From positions 1-10,751 of the forward strand of contig JAAZCR010000297.1 in assembly GCA_012513195.1 (NCBI GenBank): a DNA stretch of 10,751 nucleotides, written 5' to 3'. The first letter of the stretch is position 1. Every line of letters begins with the position of its first letter. The notes beneath the pieces were generated by a model, which did no database searches, was not told where the DNA came from, and was given only the letters and a program-made list of their open reading frames with translations. The translations under genes and the position numbers were made by a program. This stretch comes from Bacilli bacterium (GTDB lineage Bacteria > Bacillota_I > Bacilli_A > Haloplasmatales > Haloplasmataceae). Below are positions 1 through 6,073 of the stretch, piece by piece.

Positions 1-234
1 ATGAACGGGAAATGTTCTTTCCACGCCGATTCCGTAGGATATTTTGCGAACAGTGAAGGTTTCACTGATGCCGCTTCCCCTTCTTTTGATTACCAAACCT
101 TCGAATGCCTGGATCCTCTCACGGTTCCCCTCTTTGATTTTCACATTCACCCTGACGGTGTCGCCGGGACGGAATTCAGGAATGTCATTGCGTAAATATT
201 GTTGCGTAATTTCTCTGATTAATTGTTGACTCAT
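1..234 (-). CDS. rplS: 50S ribosomal protein L19 (C-terminus cut by window edge)
   Basis: Reading the minus strand from the ATG at 234 gives 78 residues beginning [17 protein letters not shown]. They continue with [31 protein letters not shown] and [13 protein letters not shown], which is the classic L19 sequence. L19 lies at the 30S-50S interface of the large subunit. The family is about 115 residues long, so roughly the last third lies outside the window. The start is set by AAAGGAGTGT (about 241-250), seven to nine bases upstream. The gene follows trmD, as is usual, but it has its own promoter (326-354) and a structured leader (254-291), so it can be transcribed apart from rimM-trmD. The identification is certain. 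Confidence 0.97.
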   Translation of the reverse strand, partial: MSQQLIREITQQYLRNDIPEFRPGDTVRVNVKIKEGNRERIQAFEGLVIKRRGSGISETFTVRKISYGIGVERTFPVH

Positions 235-253
235 CTTCTAACACTCCTTTACT

Positions 254-291
254 TTCCGATGTTCATAAGGATTATCCTCAGCGGAACATGG
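254..291 (-). ncRNA. L19-leader-like structured 5' UTR of rplS
   Basis: On the minus strand this stretch can fold into two nested stems. AUGUUC (289-284) pairs with GAACAU (264-259), and inside it AGGA (278-275) pairs with UCCU (271-268) across a UAA triloop. A CCG/CGG pair offers an alternative closing register. A short structured leader upstream of rplS is a known element of low-GC Gram-positives (the Rfam family L19 leader), thought to let L19 control its own synthesis. The position, just before the rplS ribosome site and after its promoter, fits. I judged the match from folding and position, not from a covariance search. Confidence 0.5.
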
Positions 292-325
292 TTATTTATG
301 ATATGTGGCTTTTAGCACAAATGAA

Positions 326-354
326 ATAATAACATATTTTTTGTTAATAATCAA
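326..354 (-). promoter_or_regulatory. rplS promoter, extended -10
   Basis: On the minus strand TTGATT (-35, 354-349) is followed after exactly 17 bases by TATTAT (-10, 331-326), preceded by TG in the extended -10 position. The -35 overlaps the trmD stop codon. Transcription would start near 319, giving a leader of about 85 bases that holds the L19-leader-like fold. Confidence 0.65.
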
Positions 355-1100
355 CTATTTTTCTTCCTTATTTTTTCCTGTTCTTCCATAATTATTTCAT
401 TTAATAATTGTTTTTCCTCTTCATTTAATGGATAGTGCTCCAATAAATCAGGGCGTTTTAAATAAGTATTTCTGAGGGACTCTTTCAAGCGGAACTTGGC
501 GATTTGTTGGTGGTTGCCCGATAGTAATATCTCTGGTACTTTCCAACCCAAAAAGTCTTGAGGACGGGTATATTGTGGGTATTCAAGGAGACCCATGGAG
601 AAAGAATCTCCCGTTGTCGCATCATCAGGTAACACTCCTGGGATAAGTCGCGTCACGGCATCGACAATAATCAAAGCAGGTAGTTCCCCACCTGTTAAGA
701 CATAATCACCGATAGATACCTCTTCATCTATTAAGTGTTCTGTTACCCGATAATCGATCCCTTCATAATGACCACATATGATAACGATATGTTGTTCTTG
801 GCTTAGTTCCTCTGCTTTTTTCTGGGTAAAGACTTTCCCTTGCGGACTAGTTAATAATATTTTCGCATTCGTTAAATCCAAACTCTGTAGACAATCATAG
901 ATGGGTTGAATGCCAATCACCATACCCCGCCCACCACCAAAGGGATAATCATCAACCCGTTTATGCTTGTCTTTCGAAAAGTCGCGATAATTGATGACGT
1001 TTATTTCTACTTTTCCTTCTTTGATGGCCCGGCCAACGATGGATTCGCTTAAAACGGCTTTTACCATTTCTGGAAAAAGCGTTAAGATATCAATTTTCAT
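351..1100 (-). CDS. trmD: tRNA (guanine-N1-)-methyltransferase TrmD
   Basis: TrmD uses S-adenosylmethionine to methylate G37 next to the anticodon of some tRNAs, which prevents +1 frameshifting. The 249-residue product has the SPOUT-class knotted-fold signatures: MKIDILTLFPEM at the N-terminus, YPFGGGRGMV (residues 52-61), LTSPQG, GHYEGID (110-116), SIGDYVLTGGE (129-139), and DSFSMGLLEYPQYTRP with the expected catalytic aspartate near residue 165. Length is normal for the family. I start at the ATG at 1100 rather than the in-frame ATG at 1118, because the family begins MKIDI and GAAGGG lies about ten bases upstream. The start overlaps the rimM stop by 11 bases, implying translational coupling. 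Arg in GGGRGM, where Ala or Pro is usual, is a mild oddity. Confidence 0.96.
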   Translation of the reverse strand: MKIDILTLFPEMVKAVLSESIVGRAIKEGKVEINVINYRDFSKDKHKRVDDYPFGGGRGMVIGIQPIYDCLQSLDLTNAKILLTSPQGKVFTQKKAEELSQEQHIVIICGHYEGIDYRVTEHLIDEEVSIGDYVLTGGELPALIIVDAVTRLIPGVLPDDATTGDSFSMGLLEYPQYTRPQDFLGWKVPEILLSGNHQQIAKFRLKESLRNTYLKRPDLLEHYPLNEEEKQLLNEIIMEEQEKIRKKNS

Positions 1101-1608
1101 TTTCCAACAGCCCTTCAATTACTTCGATTTGGATACGCTTGTTCTTAATATCAACATCAATGATAAAATCATTGACGAAAGGTATCATCACTTCTTTATC
1201 GTTCGGTTTTTTGACGACTAAGATATCACTTGCTCCATAATTAACGATATCCGTCACTATCCCAATATATTCGTCTTGATAGTAGACTTCACAATCAAAT
1301 AACTCATGATAATAGTACTCGTTTTCTGCTAAAGGTTGGAGATCATCTTCATGCACAAATACTTCACAATTCACAAAAGGTAGGACTTTATTAATGTCAT
1401 TATAGTTTTCAAATAAAACTAGATCATTGCCTTTGTGAAAGCGATGATTTTGCACTTTAACTTCAATCATTTCATTATCCTTATTAATAAATAACCGACT
1501 ACCCTTTTTGTATCGTTCTTCCCGAAAATCCGTTGTCGAACTTATTTTAACTTCACCTTTTAAAGCATGTGTACCGACAATCGTGCCAATTGAATAATAT
1601 TTTGTCAT
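1090..1608 (-). CDS. rimM: 16S rRNA processing protein RimM
   Basis: RimM is a 30S assembly factor that helps mature the 16S 3' domain (head) and contacts S19. The 172-residue product starts MTKYYSIGTIVGTHALKGEVK, the RimM N-terminal barrel signature (usually GxHGLKGEVK; Ala replaces Gly here). Its C-terminal PRC-barrel half includes YYHELFDCEVY and IGIVTDIVNYGASDILVVKK, followed by MIPFVNDFI. AAAAGGAGTAATATT precedes the ATG at 1608, giving a well-placed ribosome site. It is the first gene of rimM-trmD, overlaps trmD and has its own consensus-like promoter at 1638-1666. Elsewhere it usually follows rpsP-khpA in the same transcript; here it is about 3.1 kb away from them. Confidence 0.95.
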   Translation of the reverse strand: MTKYYSIGTIVGTHALKGEVKISSTTDFREERYKKGSRLFINKDNEMIEVKVQNHRFHKGNDLVLFENYNDINKVLPFVNCEVFVHEDDLQPLAENEYYYHELFDCEVYYQDEYIGIVTDIVNYGASDILVVKKPNDKEVMIPFVNDFIIDVDIKNKRIQIEVIEGLLENEN

Positions 1609-1637
1609 AATATTACTCCTTTTCTCATTCTTAATAA

Positions 1638-1666
1638 AATATACTATAAATCAGGTGTTTTTTCAA
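1638..1666 (-). promoter_or_regulatory. rimM-trmD promoter
   Basis: On the minus strand TTGAAA (-35, 1666-1661) is separated by 17 bases from TATATT (-10, 1643-1638). The start point would be near 1631, about 23 bases before the rimM start codon. It faces away from the lipoprotein promoter at 1689-1697. Confidence 0.75.
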
Positions 1667-1688
1667 TTCTTCTTTATATAAAATAGTA

Positions 1689-1697
1689 TGGTATGAT
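1689..1697 (+). promoter_or_regulatory. Probable lipoprotein gene promoter (extended -10)
   Basis: TGGTATGAT carries a TGn extended -10 joined to TATGAT (five of six matches to TATAAT). No good -35 is visible 16-18 bases upstream, as is common with extended -10 promoters. The lipoprotein ATG follows at 1752, with AGGGGAGA at 1733-1740 as its ribosome site. Confidence 0.4.
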
Positions 1698-1751
1698 ATA
1701 TTTATATACAAGAACTAAAAATATGGGTAATTAGGGGAGAAACTAAAAGAT

Positions 1752-2204
1752 ATGAAACTAAAGCAATTATTACTATTAACCATTATGTTGTTTATTATTA
1801 CAGGTTGTAGTATAACTAACAAAGGTAAAACAAAAACGACAAAAACTCAGTATTATACCATTTATTTTCAAAGTTTTTCTGAGATTTACCTTGAACCAAT
1901 CAAGTTAAAAGCTGGCGCATCAATCCCGAAACTTCCTATTCCATCTAAACCCAATTATACTTTTGCCGGTTGGTTTTTAGATGAAAAGTTCCAGATACCC
2001 CTTGATTATACCACTATGCCTAGTCGAGACTTATATCTAAAAGCAAAATGGGAAGTACGTCATTCACCACAATTACATCTAACTGATGAAGAGATTGTCA
2101 TTCTTAAAGGACAGAGTATTGACTTACGCTCATTCGTTAGTGCTTATGATTACAATGATAGTATAGTTAATATTAACATCAGCATCAATGATACTAGTCT
2201 TTAG
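1752..2204 (+). CDS. N-terminal fragment: lipoprotein with Listeria-Bacteroides (Flg_new) repeat
   Basis: This is the 150-residue product that would be made if TAG at 2202 terminates. Residues 1-19 form a lipoprotein signal: MKLK, a hydrophobic core, then ITGC, with Cys19 as the lipidation site. A Lys/Thr-rich linker follows. Residues 34-100 match the Listeria-Bacteroides repeat, ending in the typical YTFAGWF...DLYLKAKW. From about 105 it enters the Ig-like segment (LTDEEIVILKGQSIDL), which is cut short. The product would be secreted and anchored but would lack all leucine-rich repeats. The ribosome site AGGGGAGA is 11 bases from the ATG. Confidence 0.75.
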   Translation: MKLKQLLLLTIMLFIITGCSITNKGKTKTTKTQYYTIYFQSFSEIYLEPIKLKAGASIPKLPIPSKPNYTFAGWFLDEKFQIPLDYTTMPSRDLYLKAKWEVRHSPQLHLTDEEIVILKGQSIDLRSFVSAYDYNDSIVNINISINDTSL

Positions 2205-3500
2205 CCAGTAGGTACCCATCAAATCGTTTATTATGCCATCAACTCTCAAGGTTATCGTAGTTATAAAATCTTGCGATTAGTTGTCATTGAACCTAATGAA
2301 GACTTATTTATCTTAAATGATGCAAAAGATACAATCATCGGTTATTTACAAGAGGTTACCCTTCCTCAACAGTTAACTGAAATATCTCCTTATGCCTTTG
2401 CGGACAATAACTTAACTAATGTTTCTTTGCCTAATAATTTACAAGAAATCGGTGCCTATGCCTTCTACAAAAACAAACTCGAAACCGTTGTATTACCTGA
2501 AAATGTCAAGATTATCGGTGCTTACGCTTTTTCAAACAATCAGATTTCATCTTTAACACTATCAAATAACCTACAACTCATAGATGATTATGCATTCTCT
2601 GGAAACCGTATAAATTCGCTTGCTTTACCCAATTCCTTAGAAAAAATCGGTGATCAAGCCTTCGCTTATAACTTATTAGAAAAACTCACCCTTAATAATA
2701 AGAATCTTATACTAGGAGAATATGTTTTTTCTAATAATGCCATAAAAGAACTTCAATTGCCAGATAATTTAACTATTATTAATACCGGACTATTTGCGAA
2801 TAATAAACTTGAAATAATAACCTTACCAAAAGACTTAAAAATTGTGGGTGCCTATGCCTTCTCTAACAATGCTTTAACTAAATTAGATATACCAAATACC
2901 GTAACATTAATCGCGCAAGAAGCTTTCTCACATAACTATATAACTTCTATTACTATCCCTGAAACATTAACGAAAGTTTCCGTTGGCGTCTTTGCCTATA
3001 ACAGAATACAAAACCTTACCATCAATAATGGTGTACAAATTATTGATGATAAAGCCTTTATGTATAACAATATCAGTAATCTAACCTTGCCCGAATCCGT
3101 CATCACAATTGGTAATATCTCATTTGCCTATAACAAAATCAAAATTATTTACATACCTCATACTGTATTAACTATTCAAAACGGAAGTTTTATGGGTAAT
3201 AATATTACGTATTTAAAAGTACCAAATTCGTTAAAATACATTGGTGAAAGTGCCTTTCAAGATAATCAAATTCAAAATCTTGTATTTCCCGACTATCTCC
3301 TCGTAATTGGATCCCATTGTTTTGCGAACAATCATATTACAGAACTCGAAATCCCTGATAACATTATGTATATTGATACAAATGGCTTTATAGATAATCC
3401 CCTTGAAAAAAATGCGATAAAAGGTAATGAATATCGGTTCTCTGATGATTGGTATAATATTGGCTTTGATTATCGGTTAGACCCCCGTAATCAAGAGTAA
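2205..3500 (+). pseudogene. C-terminal fragment: rest of Ig-like segment plus 16 leucine-rich repeats
   Basis: This part stays open in the same frame after the TAG. Its first codons complete the Ig-like segment (PVGTHQIVYYAINSQGY...LRLVVIEPNED). A half repeat and then the LRR array follow, and it ends with a short polar tail (FSDDWYNIGFDYRLDPRNQE). No ribosome site precedes any start codon near its front (a TTG at 2271 has none), and no signal peptide is present, so separate translation and export look unlikely. The 1.3 kb without further stops or frameshifts suggests the interruption is recent or is bypassed. Confidence 0.7.
2373..3428 (+). repeat. Sixteen tandem 66-bp LRR_5 (BspA-type) units
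   Basis: The translated period is exactly 22 residues (66 bp) with no insertions. The pattern is LxxIGxYAFxxNxLxxLxLPxx, for example LQEIGAYAFYKNKLETVVLPEN without its last two residues. Units 1-15 keep the Phe-x-x-Asn core; unit 16 (IMYIDTNGFIDNPLEKNAI) is degenerate and caps the array. A half unit (IIGYLQEVTLPQQ) precedes unit 1. At the DNA level the units have diverged, so the expansion is old. This is the Asn-ladder type of bacterial LRR found in secreted proteins. Confidence 0.85.
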
Positions 3501-3504
3501 ATTG

Positions 3505-3540
3505 TCATCACCTTATCAAGATGATAAGGGGATGATTTTT
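3505..3540 (+). terminator. Rho-independent terminator after the LRR lipoprotein gene
   Basis: TCATCACCTTATC (3505-3517) pairs with GATAAGGGGATGA (3523-3535) over a five-base loop with one A-G mismatch, followed by TTTTT. It begins four bases after the TAA. Confidence 0.85.
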
Positions 3541-3561
3541 ATTGGTTTTTAATTATGTATA

Positions 3562-3590
3562 TAGAAATCTTTAGGGGTGTTTGTTATAAT
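3562..3590 (+). promoter_or_regulatory. Promoter of the AI-2E family gene
   Basis: TAGAAA (-35, 3562-3567, four of six matches) is followed after 17 bases by a perfect TATAAT (3585-3590) with TGT directly before it, making an extended -10. The 14-mer TTTGTTATAATAAT at 3580-3593 recurs exactly before def (7190-7203). Confidence 0.65.
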
Positions 3591-3611
3591 AATCCTAAGT
3601 AGGTGAATTAT

Positions 3612-4709
3612 ATGGAAGATAAAAAATCCTTTAATCGCTATTTCGCATATTTAATAATTGTCGCATTAAGCATTGCGATTGTTTTTCTAATTGATTTACT
3701 CCTACAATATCCCTTCTTTAATAATATAAAAGAAGCGTTATTTACCGTCTTTTTTCCATTTCTAACTAGTTTCTTTATCGTCTATATCTTTCATCCAGTA
3801 TTATATTGGTTTGAAAAACGCTTCTCCATTAGAACATGGGTTCCAACTTTAATCTTACTTTTCATAAATATCATCTTACTTATCACATTAATTGAGTTCT
3901 TAATTCCGATACTTAGAGACCAATTCATCAACATTTTTAATGAACTACCAAATTATATCAACCAATTTGAGAAACTCATGCATGAACTCCAAGAACGATA
4001 TCACTTCCTTGATAATGATAAATTCACCGAAATTTTAGAAACCATCATCGATAACTTCTCCAAAAAATTAGGAGAAATGCTGATTAACTTTACCATTGGT
4101 TTCGTCCTTTTTTTAGTGCGTAACCTATGGATTATTATCATGATTCCAATTATTGTCTTCATGATGATGAAAGATTACTCGATTGGTTATGAAGCATTAA
4201 ATAAAGCATTAGGAAAACATCGAAAAAGCCAATGGATGGTTTTAGTAAAGAATATTGATGAAAAGTTAGGCAATTATGTGCGGGGCGAACTCATCTTGAT
4301 GGGTCATGTCTTTTTAGGTAATCTCGCCTTATTATCCATCGCGGGAATGCCTAACCCGCTCATCTTTGCGTTAATCCTTGCGATAACTACCATCATTCCT
4401 TATATCGGTATTCTTTTAGGGGGTATTCCCTTATGGATTTATGCCTATTTCCAATCACCCTACCTCTTCATTGTCTCATTGTTTATCGTACTACTATCAC
4501 ATCTCTCTGATGTCTACATTGGACAAGTGTTAATTTTTGAAAAACAACTAAAAATCCATCCGTTAATCATTATGATGTTAATGCTCATCGGGGGCGCGAT
4601 TGCGGGTATCGTTGGTATCTTAATTGTGATTCCTATCTTTATCGTTTTACGAGAAATCTACAAATATTATAAACCTTATATATTCAAATCGAAAAAAGCA
4701 TCATCATAA
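3612..4709 (+). CDS. AI-2E family transporter (polytopic membrane protein)
   Basis: The 365-residue product has the PF01594 layout. Three N-terminal membrane segments are followed by a charged helical region outside the core (residues about 100-150) and then hydrophobic segments. The most conserved stretch is present: KLGNYVRGELILMG, then PLIFALILAITTIIPYIGILLGGIP, then VYIGQVLIFEKQLKIHPL, and a final GGAIAGIVGILIVIPIF pair of helices. Family members include autoinducer exporters and Na+/H+ antiporters (such as B. subtilis YubA/YueF relatives), so the substrate cannot be named. I chose the ATG at 3612 over the GTG at 3603 because AGGTG then lies six bases upstream. It has its own promoter and ends at a terminator shared with khpA. 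Confidence 0.9.
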   Translation: MEDKKSFNRYFAYLIIVALSIAIVFLIDLLLQYPFFNNIKEALFTVFFPFLTSFFIVYIFHPVLYWFEKRFSIRTWVPTLILLFINIILLITLIEFLIPILRDQFINIFNELPNYINQFEKLMHELQERYHFLDNDKFTEILETIIDNFSKKLGEMLINFTIGFVLFLVRNLWIIIMIPIIVFMMMKDYSIGYEALNKALGKHRKSQWMVLVKNIDEKLGNYVRGELILMGHVFLGNLALLSIAGMPNPLIFALILAITTIIPYIGILLGGIPLWIYAYFQSPYLFIVSLFIVLLSHLSDVYIGQVLIFEKQLKIHPLIIMMLMLIGGAIAGIVGILIVIPIFIVLREIYKYYKPYIFKSKKASS

Positions 4710-4710
4710 T

Positions 4711-4746
4711 AAAAAAACTGTATACACAGAGGTATACAGTTTTTTT
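4711..4746. terminator. Bidirectional terminator between the AI-2E gene and khpA
   Basis: AAAAAAACTGTATAC (4711-4725) and GTATACAGTTTTTTT (4732-4746) form a 15-bp perfect stem with a six-base loop. There are A runs on one side and T runs on the other, so it works on both strands. It serves the plus-strand permease and minus-strand khpA, whose TAA overlaps its last two bases. It also isolates the rpsP-khpA transcript from the distant rimM-trmD. Confidence 0.9.
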
Positions 4747-4987
4747 ATTCATAGGAATCAAAATTAATTTTAACCATTTGTTTGTTTTTCGTCGCAGCTG
4801 CGTAACAAATCGTTCTTATTGCTTGCGCAATATTTCCACGCTTACCAATGATGCGACCGATATCGTCTTTATTAACCAATACGTTATATACGAGATAACC
4901 ATCAGCATCAACATCAAGACATTTAATATAAATGTCTTCCTTATGTTCTACTAATGGCTCAATTAAGGTTCTAATTAACTCTTCCAT
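4745..4987 (-). CDS. khpA: KH-domain RNA-binding protein KhpA
   Basis: This 80-residue protein is a single KH domain. Its RNA-gripping loop is GRIIGKRGNIAQAIR, with the GxxG motif as GKRG at residues 48-51. KhpA (YlqC type) forms homodimers, or heterodimers with KhpB/Jag-type proteins, binds many RNAs, and influences cell elongation and division in several Gram-positives. It lies two bases after the rpsP stop; its ribosome site AAGGT is within the last rpsP codons, so the two are co-transcribed and probably coupled. In relatives rimM follows at once; here the transcript ends at a strong terminator instead. Confidence 0.95.
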   Translation of the reverse strand: MEELIRTLIEPLVEHKEDIYIKCLDVDADGYLVYNVLVNKDDIGRIIGKRGNIAQAIRTICYAAATKNKQMVKINFDSYE

Positions 4988-4989
4988 GG

Positions 4990-5259
4990 TTACTTACCTT
5001 GCTTTTGATTTTTAAATTTTTCCCAAATACCGACACGGCTTAATAATGAACGTACTGTATCTGTTGGTTGGGCTCCATTGTTCAACCATTTAAGGGCTTT
5101 TTCTTCGTCGATTTTAACTTCAGCAGGACTAGTTAAAGGATTGTATGTTCCAACGATTTCGATGAATCTTCCATCACGTGGAAAACGACTGTCACTAGCC
5201 ACGATCCGATAAAATGGACGTTTCTTAGCACCTAAACGTTGAAGGCGTAATTTTACCAT
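4990..5259 (-). CDS. rpsP: 30S ribosomal protein S16
   Basis: The 89-residue product begins [20 protein letters not shown] and continues [22 protein letters not shown] and then [19 protein letters not shown], which is S16 throughout at full family length. S16 binds 16S rRNA early in assembly of the small-subunit body. AAGGAGGT sits eight bases before the ATG, an ideal ribosome site. It heads the rpsP-khpA operon under the strongest consensus promoter in the window (5306-5334). A hairpin at 5278-5301 would lie at the very 5' end of the mRNA. Confidence 0.98.
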   Translation of the reverse strand: MVKLRLQRLGAKKRPFYRIVASDSRFPRDGRFIEIVGTYNPLTSPAEVKIDEEKALKWLNNGAQPTDTVRSLLSRVGIWEKFKNQKQGK

Positions 5260-5277
5260 GACTACTACCTCCTTATG

Positions 5278-5301
5278 CTGTTAAGTATTTTTACTTGACA
5301 G
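5278..5301 (-). promoter_or_regulatory. Hairpin at the 5' end of the rpsP leader
   Basis: On the minus strand CTGTCAAGTA and TACTTAACAG can form a 10-bp stem with one C-A mismatch and an AAAA loop. The expected start point (about 5299) falls at its first bases, and the AAGGAGG ribosome site begins about four bases after it. It could protect the 5' end from ribonucleases or affect initiation; the role is inferred. Confidence 0.4.
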
Positions 5302-5305
5302 TAAT

Positions 5306-5334
5306 ATTATAAACATCTAGTCTATCCTTGTCAA
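5306..5334 (-). promoter_or_regulatory. Consensus sigma-A promoter of rpsP-khpA
   Basis: On the minus strand a perfect TTGACA (5334-5329) and a perfect TATAAT (5311-5306) are separated by exactly 17 bases. The -35 lies one base from the terminator stem of ylbG (5336-5373), so the units are packed tightly. Confidence 0.92.
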
Positions 5335-5335
5335 C

Positions 5336-5373
5336 AAAAAAAGTTAGAATTTTATGGTAATTCTAACTTTTTT
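5336..5373. terminator. Terminator after ylbF-ylbG
   Basis: AAAAAAGTTAGAATT (5337-5351) pairs with AATTCTAACTTTTTT (5359-5373) around a seven-base loop. On the minus strand it ends in a T run, six bases after the ylbG TAG. It is nearly symmetric and could work on either strand, but only minus-strand genes flank it. Confidence 0.85.
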
Positions 5374-5379
5374 ATATAA

Positions 5380-5610
5380 CTAAATATTAAAACGCAAATC
5401 TGATAAATCATTTAATGATACTTCGACTTTTATTACGCCATTAATTTTCTTAATTGATTCCATAATTTGTTTATGATTTTTTTCATCTACATAAATATAA
5501 GCATAACGTAATTTCGTCGAATGATAAATTAAATTGCCAAAACTCGCAACTTTCTTTAAGCAATTGGGATTATTGTAATATACTATTAGTAATTTACGTG
5601 CGATCTCCAT
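5380..5610 (-). CDS. ylbG: YlbG family protein (DUF2129)
   Basis: Read from the ATG at 5610 the product is 76 residues, starting MEIARKLLIVYYNN. It shows the YlbG pattern: LIVYY near the start, KKVASFGNLIYHSTKLRYAYIYVD in the middle, then a helix and VIKVEVS. Family members are small cytoplasmic alpha/beta proteins of unknown function found beside ylbF in Bacilli. The in-frame ATG at 5625 is less likely: AGGTGA lies four or five bases before the ATG at 5610, and the family starts near MEx(V/A)RR. The gene begins four bases after the ylbF stop and ends with TAG followed by a strong terminator, which shows TAG is a real stop codon in this genome. Confidence 0.85.
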   Translation of the reverse strand: MEIARKLLIVYYNNPNCLKKVASFGNLIYHSTKLRYAYIYVDEKNHKQIMESIKKINGVIKVEVSLNDLSDLRFNI

Positions 5611-5614
5611 ACAA

Positions 5615-5989
5615 TCACCTATCATAATATATTTTGCCGTGTTTTTCTTTGATGTTTACTAGTTGCTTTAAACGGTATTCAATTTCATCAAGATATGTTA
5701 CTAACCGTTTTTCTGCCTGTTTATATTGCTTAAATAAAGGGTAATTTACTACCTTTAATTTAAGTTCTTGTAATCTCGCTCTAATTTTTTCAAAATCAGG
5801 ATAATAATCTTTATATTTTAATGCTTGTTCAAATTCATCATGCACACGATGATACTCTGCAAGTAACAATTTTAAATCATGGTCTTTTTCTGCTTCTTTC
5901 GCATAGTGTAAGAATTCTTTATAATCTTCGCTTTGTTTTATTGTGTCAATTAACTCATAGGTTTTTTCAATTATTTCTGTATAATTCAT
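5615..5989 (-). CDS. ylbF: YlbF/YmcA family protein (RicF-like), cysteine-free
   Basis: The 124-residue product is almost wholly helical and acidic/basic, typical of the Com_YlbF family (PF06133). It has SEDYKEFLHYAKEAEKD, then LLAEYHRVHDEFEQALKYKDYYPDFEKIRARLQELK, then YPLFKQYKQAEKRL and LDEIEYRL. In B. subtilis YlbF works with YmcA and YaaT (the Y-complex) to direct RNase Y processing, which affects competence, biofilm and sporulation. B. subtilis YlbF carries a cysteine-rich tail implicated in iron-sulphur binding; this protein contains no cysteine. I favour the second ATG (5989), since AGGTG is five bases away, against two for the ATG at 5992. It has its own promoter at 6015-6043 and is coupled to ylbG. 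Confidence 0.82.
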   Translation of the reverse strand: MNYTEIIEKTYELIDTIKQSEDYKEFLHYAKEAEKDHDLKLLLAEYHRVHDEFEQALKYKDYYPDFEKIRARLQELKLKVVNYPLFKQYKQAEKRLVTYLDEIEYRLKQLVNIKEKHGKIYYDR

Positions 5990-6014
5990 CATTTCACCTG
6001 CTTTAATTATCTAT

Positions 6015-6043
6015 ATTATACTCTAATTGCGACTAATAGTAAA
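6015..6043 (-). promoter_or_regulatory. Promoter of ylbF-ylbG
   Basis: On the minus strand TTTACT (-35, four of six matches, 6043-6038) is followed after 17 bases by a perfect TATAAT (6020-6015). It lies in the 84-base gap between ylbE and ylbF, so ylbF-ylbG can be expressed without ylbD-ylbE. Confidence 0.6.
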
Positions 6044-6073
6044 TATGCTAATGAATTTTTTCACAAATTTAAC

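Larger units (their letters stand above)
1752..3500 (+). pseudogene. BspA-type LRR surface lipoprotein gene broken by an in-frame TAG
   Basis: One reading frame runs from the ATG at 1752 to the TAA at 3500 (582 sense codons if the TAG is read through), interrupted only by TAG at 2202-2204. There is no frameshift. The parts are a lipoprotein signal peptide with lipobox ITGC (Cys19), a Listeria-Bacteroides repeat (residues about 34-100), an Ig-like/DUF5011-type segment (about 105-175), and sixteen 22-residue LRR_5 repeats. The TAG falls inside the Ig-like segment: the codons after it read PVGTHQIVYYAINSQGY, exactly how such a domain continues. I therefore read this as one gene hit by a nonsense mutation; CAG to TAG is one simple route. 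Programmed readthrough or a base-call error remain possible. Such proteins normally sit on the outer face of the membrane and bind proteins or polymers. Confidence 0.8.

Noticed and set aside
1..229. Plus-strand ORFs at the left edge
   Set aside because: They are shadows of rplS on the minus strand, which has a ribosome site and full L19 similarity.
2373..3428. CRISPR-like array (regular spacing)
   Set aside because: The 66-bp periodicity comes from protein-level leucine-rich repeats. The DNA units are divergent and no repeat/spacer pattern exists.
1752..3500. Amber codon reassignment (TAG as sense codon) to explain the interrupted LRR gene
   Set aside because: TAG is the natural end of ylbG (a strong terminator follows within six bases), ylbE and miniprotein 1, so TAG works as a stop here.
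2271..3500. Separate LRR gene starting at TTG 2271
   Set aside because: No ribosome site, no promoter and no signal peptide are present. The codons between the TAG and 2271 continue the upstream domain in the same frame.
3612..4709. Calling the AI-2E-family gene an autoinducer-2 exporter (tqsA)
   Set aside because: The family name is broad; members include ion antiporters, and nothing in the sequence or neighbourhood (no luxS, no quorum genes) supports AI-2 transport.
1609..4744. Insertion sequence or transposon carrying the lipoprotein and permease genes
   Set aside because: No transposase, terminal inverted repeats or target-site duplication could be found at either junction.
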